Shown: positions 5,660-7,663 of the stretch, one piece after another
Numbering within the stretch: the stretch's first letter is position 1
Layout of the letters: each line of letters begins with the position of its first letter
Assembly: GCA_002325825.1 (NCBI GenBank)
Contig: DCSW01000025.1
Span: 4,423-12,085 of the forward strand
From: Collimonas sp. UBA1456
GTDB lineage: Bacteria; Pseudomonadota; Gammaproteobacteria; Burkholderiales; Burkholderiaceae_D
Direction of reading: 5' to 3'
DNA length: 7,663 bases
Made by a program: the position numbers and the translations under genes
Notes under the pieces: model-generated
Seen by the model: only the letters and a program-made list of their open reading frames with translations
Told to the model about the DNA's origin: nothing
Databases searched by the model: none

Positions 5660-7045
5660 ATGTCTTTCGATTCTTCTCCAATTGCCGCCATCGCCACCGC
5701 TTCCGGACGCGGCGGCATCGGCGTAGTACGCATCTCCGGCAAACATCTTGGCACTTTGATTGAAGCGGTGTGCGGCATCGCTGAAACTAAGCTGACGCCG
5801 CGCCACGCCACCTATCTGCCATTTAAAAACGCCGACGGTAGCGTCATCGACCAAGGCCTCGCGATCTATTTCAAGGCGCCGCATTCGTACACCGGCGAGA
5901 ACGTGCTGGAACTACAAGGACATGGCGGACCGGTGGTACTGCAAATGCTGTTGAGCCGCTGCCTGACAGCCGGGCAGGAGATCGGCCTACGCATAGCGCA
6001 GCCGGGTGAGTTCACACAGCGCGCGTTCATCAACGACAAGCTCGATCTAGCACAGGCTGAGGCAGTTGTCGACCTGATCGAGGCCTCCACCGAGGCGGCC
6101 GCAAAAGCGGCTTCCGAATCACTGTCAGGCGCGTTTTCCAAGGTGATCCACGCGCTGGTCGAGCAAGTTACCAACTTGCGCATGTTGGTCGAAGCGACGC
6201 TCGATTTCCCGGAAGAAGAAATTGATTTCCTCGAAAAATCCGACGCCCGCGGTCAACTTGCCAACATCCGCAGCACGCTCGACAACGTATTCAGCCAAGC
6301 CGCTCAAGGAGCATTGTTGCGTGATGGTCTCAATATTGTGCTAGTTGGCAAACCGAATGTCGGCAAATCGTCGATACTAAACGTCCTGGCCGGTACAGAT
6401 GTCGCTATCGTCACGCCGATCGCCGGCACAACGCGCGATAAAGTGACGGAGACGATCCAACTAGAAGGCATCCCGCTCAACATCATCGATACCGCCGGCA
6501 TCCGCGATGCCGAAGGCGCCAGCGACGAAGCCGAACGGATCGGTATCGAACGCACCTGGGCCGCCGTCGCCAAGGCCGACGTCATCCTACACATGCTCGA
6601 CGCCAATCACGGCCCAGCACTGGTCGACGAAAAAATCGTCGCCCGTTTCCCGACCAGCGCCCCAGTAATCCGCATCTGGAACAAGATCGACCAGTCCGGC
6701 CACAAGCCCATGGTCAGTGTGATGAACGACGCCACCCATATCTATCTATCGGCCACCGACCACCTCGGCATCGATCTGCTGCGCGCCGAGCTGCTGCGCA
6801 TCGCCGGCTGGCAACAAACTGGCGAATCACGCTACCTGGCCCGCGAACGCCACTTGATCGCCCTCAAAGCCGCGCGTGATCATCTCAACATAATCGAGCT
6901 CGACAACCACATCAAAGATCAGTCACTGGATTTGTTTGCGGAAGAATTGCGGCTGGCACAAGATCGGCTCAACCGTATCACCGGTGCATTTACGCCGGAT
7001 GATTTGCTGGGGATGATCTTTTCTCGTTTTTGTATCGGAAAATAG
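5660..7045 (+). CDS. mnmE: tRNA uridine-5-carboxymethylaminomethyl(34) synthesis GTPase MnmE
   Basis: This 461-residue protein is full length. With MnmG it modifies the wobble uridine (U34) of several tRNAs to 5-carboxymethylaminomethyl- or aminomethyl-uridine, using a tetrahydrofolate one-carbon unit and GTP hydrolysis. The N-terminal folate-binding domain begins [20 protein letters not shown] (8-27) and includes [15 protein letters not shown] (116-130). A helical domain surrounds the inserted G domain: P-loop GKPNVGKS (230-237), the K-loop/G2 segment TPIAGTTRD (252-260), DTAG (277-280), NKID (341-344) and SAT (364-366). The invariant C-terminal FCIGK (457-461) supplies the catalytic cysteine. 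The ATG at 5660 is where family homology starts. No terminator is seen after the stop. IS debris begins about 95 bp downstream. Confidence 0.98.
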   Translation: MSFDSSPIAAIATASGRGGIGVVRISGKHLGTLIEAVCGIAETKLTPRHATYLPFKNADGSVIDQGLAIYFKAPHSYTGENVLELQGHGGPVVLQMLLSRCLTAGQEIGLRIAQPGEFTQRAFINDKLDLAQAEAVVDLIEASTEAAAKAASESLSGAFSKVIHALVEQVTNLRMLVEATLDFPEEEIDFLEKSDARGQLANIRSTLDNVFSQAAQGALLRDGLNIVLVGKPNVGKSSILNVLAGTDVAIVTPIAGTTRDKVTETIQLEGIPLNIIDTAGIRDAEGASDEAERIGIERTWAAVAKADVILHMLDANHGPALVDEKIVARFPTSAPVIRIWNKIDQSGHKPMVSVMNDATHIYLSATDHLGIDLLRAELLRIAGWQQTGESRYLARERHLIALKAARDHLNIIELDNHIKDQSLDLFAEELRLAQDRLNRITGAFTPDDLLGMIFSRFCIGK

Positions 7046-7210
7046 CGGCGAATTTGTTGCTTCATATGGATGGCTCGAACCAGAGAAAATAATCCAAAAG
7101 GATATTGAAAAATGCTACAATCGGTACATATTGATTAAGTAGTCCCCCCTCATATTTTGGACTTGAAAGTCAGATAATCCCAATTTTTTAGCAAAGTTAA
7201 AAAATAGGAG

Positions 7211-7560
7211 CTAAGCCGCAAAGGCTAATTTCTGCTTCAGGGTAATGCCGCCGAGCTCCATGTTCGGGCTTTTGTAATTTCGTGATTGTCAGTCCAGAGC
7301 CATTTTCGTCGTAAATTCCTGAACCTCATTGACGGATTTGAAAAAGATTTGAAAAAGTAATGTAGCAGCCATTCATAGCGAACCGTTCTGTTGTCACACT
7401 CGATATAAGCATTTTGTTACGTCTGTCCGGGTTGAATAAATCTGATCTTGGTGCCACTCTTTTCTGCCCACGCATCCATTGTCAAACTGATGTATTCGGG
7501 TCCGTTGTCACAGCAGATCGTCATCGCCTGTCCTCGCCATTTAATAATTTGGTCAAGCTG
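7211..7560 (-). pseudogene. Degenerate IS3-family transposase orfB, C-terminal part
   Basis: Minus-strand translation gives a DDE integrase-type C-terminus: LDQIIKWRGQ, CDNGPEYIS (with one of the catalytic aspartates), WAEKSGTKIRFIQPG, then QNAYIE, NRTVRYEWL, and in other frames VNEVQEFTTKWLWT and MELGGITLKQKLAFAA before the stop at 7213-7211. It is broken by a TAA at 7419-7417 where a glutamine codon is expected, an 11-bp tandem duplication at 7335-7356, one extra base in the T-run 7303-7306, and about eight extra bases near 7270-7282. Correcting these would give about 110 codons. The upstream half with the first catalytic aspartate is absent, so it is inactive. QNAYIEC also has C where R or E-R usually follows. 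Confidence 0.82.
7335..7356. repeat. 11-bp tandem duplication in the orfB remnant
   Basis: GATTTGAAAAA occurs twice back to back (7335-7345 and 7346-7356). One copy restores the reading frame to the family sequence on the minus strand, so this is a slippage-type duplication that disrupted the transposase gene. Confidence 0.9.
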
Positions 7561-7568
7561 TAGTCTTC

Positions 7569-7663
7569 CCCTAAATCAAGACACTTTGGATGTGTAATTT
7601 TCTGTTGTTTGGCATTATTAAACGATAGGGGGGGGATTGGCATGAAGAAGTCGCGATTTAGGG
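7569..7663. repeat. 9-bp inverted repeat at the window end
   Basis: CCCTAAATC (7569-7577) and GATTTAGGG (7655-7663) are exactly complementary and separated by 77 bases. The right arm reaches the last base of the window, so pairing could continue. The left arm is part of the IS end starting at 7561. Confidence 0.6.
7642..7663 (+). CDS. IS3-family orfA, first codons only (partial)
   Basis: Seven codons (MKKSRFR) and one further base are in the window. The start MKKSRF is common for the helix-turn-helix orfA product of IS3-family elements, whose orfB partners end like the remnant at 7211-7560. The run of eight Gs at 7628-7635, six bases upstream, can act as a Shine-Dalgarno. The seventh residue is usually T or S rather than R, and the change coincides with the right arm of the 9-bp inverted repeat, so the gene may be broken right here. 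Too short for certainty. Confidence 0.4.

Larger units (their letters stand above)
7140..7560 (-). mobile_element. IS3-family element remnant, 3' part only
   Basis: This stretch holds the 3' end of an IS3-family element read on the minus strand: the orfB C-terminal remnant (7211-7560), about 70 bp of 3' flank, and a terminal-repeat-like end beginning TAGTCCCCCCTC at 7140. Within the flank is an eight-bp A/T inverted repeat (7183-7190 and 7198-7205, seven-base loop). The orfB sequence breaks off at 7560, where a second TAGTC...CCCC end starts, so the 5' part was probably removed by another insertion or deletion. Exact ends and IS group need a search. Confidence 0.7.
7559..7663 (+). mobile_element. 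Second IS3-like element end, continuing beyond the window
   Basis: At 7561 a terminal-repeat-like TAGTCTTCCCCTAAATC begins, resembling the TAGTCCCCCCTC end at 7140; it may start at the TG of 7559. It cuts directly into the orfB remnant. About 80 bp further in, a plus-strand ATG (7642) opens MKKSRF, typical of IS3-family orfA products, preceded by a run of eight Gs. The layout is that of an IS 5' end in divergent orientation to the remnant on its left. A 9-bp inverted repeat with the last window bases raises the chance that this is a shortened derivative. Confidence 0.5.

Noticed and set aside
5866..6606. Minus-strand frames opposite mnmE
   Set aside because: Antisense of conserved MnmE motifs; no independent support.
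1..7663. CRISPR arrays, tRNA or rRNA genes, riboswitches, defence or other accessory systems
   Set aside because: No regularly spaced repeats, tRNA-like cloverleaf signals or unexplained intact accessory genes were seen; apart from IS debris, the window is a conserved core region.

Overview
The window holds the conserved dnaA/rpmH chromosomal-origin neighbourhood of a betaproteobacterium, followed by a patch of decayed insertion-sequence DNA. The DnaA domain I start ([16 protein letters not shown]...) and the RnpA segment SRERRIVKTD resemble Burkholderiales proteins, most likely Oxalobacteraceae (Herminiimonas, Collimonas or Glaciimonas type). This placement is from memory of the families, not from a search. 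Base composition looks moderate, with GC near half.

Layout: dnaN (1-744, minus, C-terminal third outside the window) lies downstream of dnaA (1036-2457, minus), with a 291-bp gap between them. The 424-bp gap 2458-2881 separates dnaA from the divergent plus-strand block rpmH (2882-3016), rnpA (3048-3452), yidD (3585-3884) and yidC (3897-5543). That block ends in a strong rho-independent terminator (5567-5603), after which mnmE (5660-7045) begins. The dnaA-rpmH gap has a perfect DnaA box, a 20-bp near-perfect palindrome, an AT-rich stretch and a good sigma70 promoter for rpmH. It is the best candidate for oriC or its DnaA-binding part, since genes on both sides point away from it.

The genes cover replication start (DnaA) and the sliding clamp (DnaN), ribosomal protein L34, the RNase P protein, two membrane-protein insertion factors (YidD, YidC), and the MnmE GTPase that modifies the tRNA wobble uridine. 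All core genes in view look intact, with their key motifs present.

From about 7140 to the window end there is IS3-family debris: a 3' IS end with an orfB remnant on the minus strand carrying one nonsense codon and three indels, abutted at about 7560 by a second IS-like end on the plus strand with the first codons of an orfA (MKKSRF). No new multi-gene system is visible. The most unusual signal is a perfect 20-bp inverted repeat inside the 5' part of rnpA. Others are the palindrome upstream of dnaA, a possible leaderless start for mnmE, and a short inverted repeat at the window end that may mark a miniature or deleted IS.
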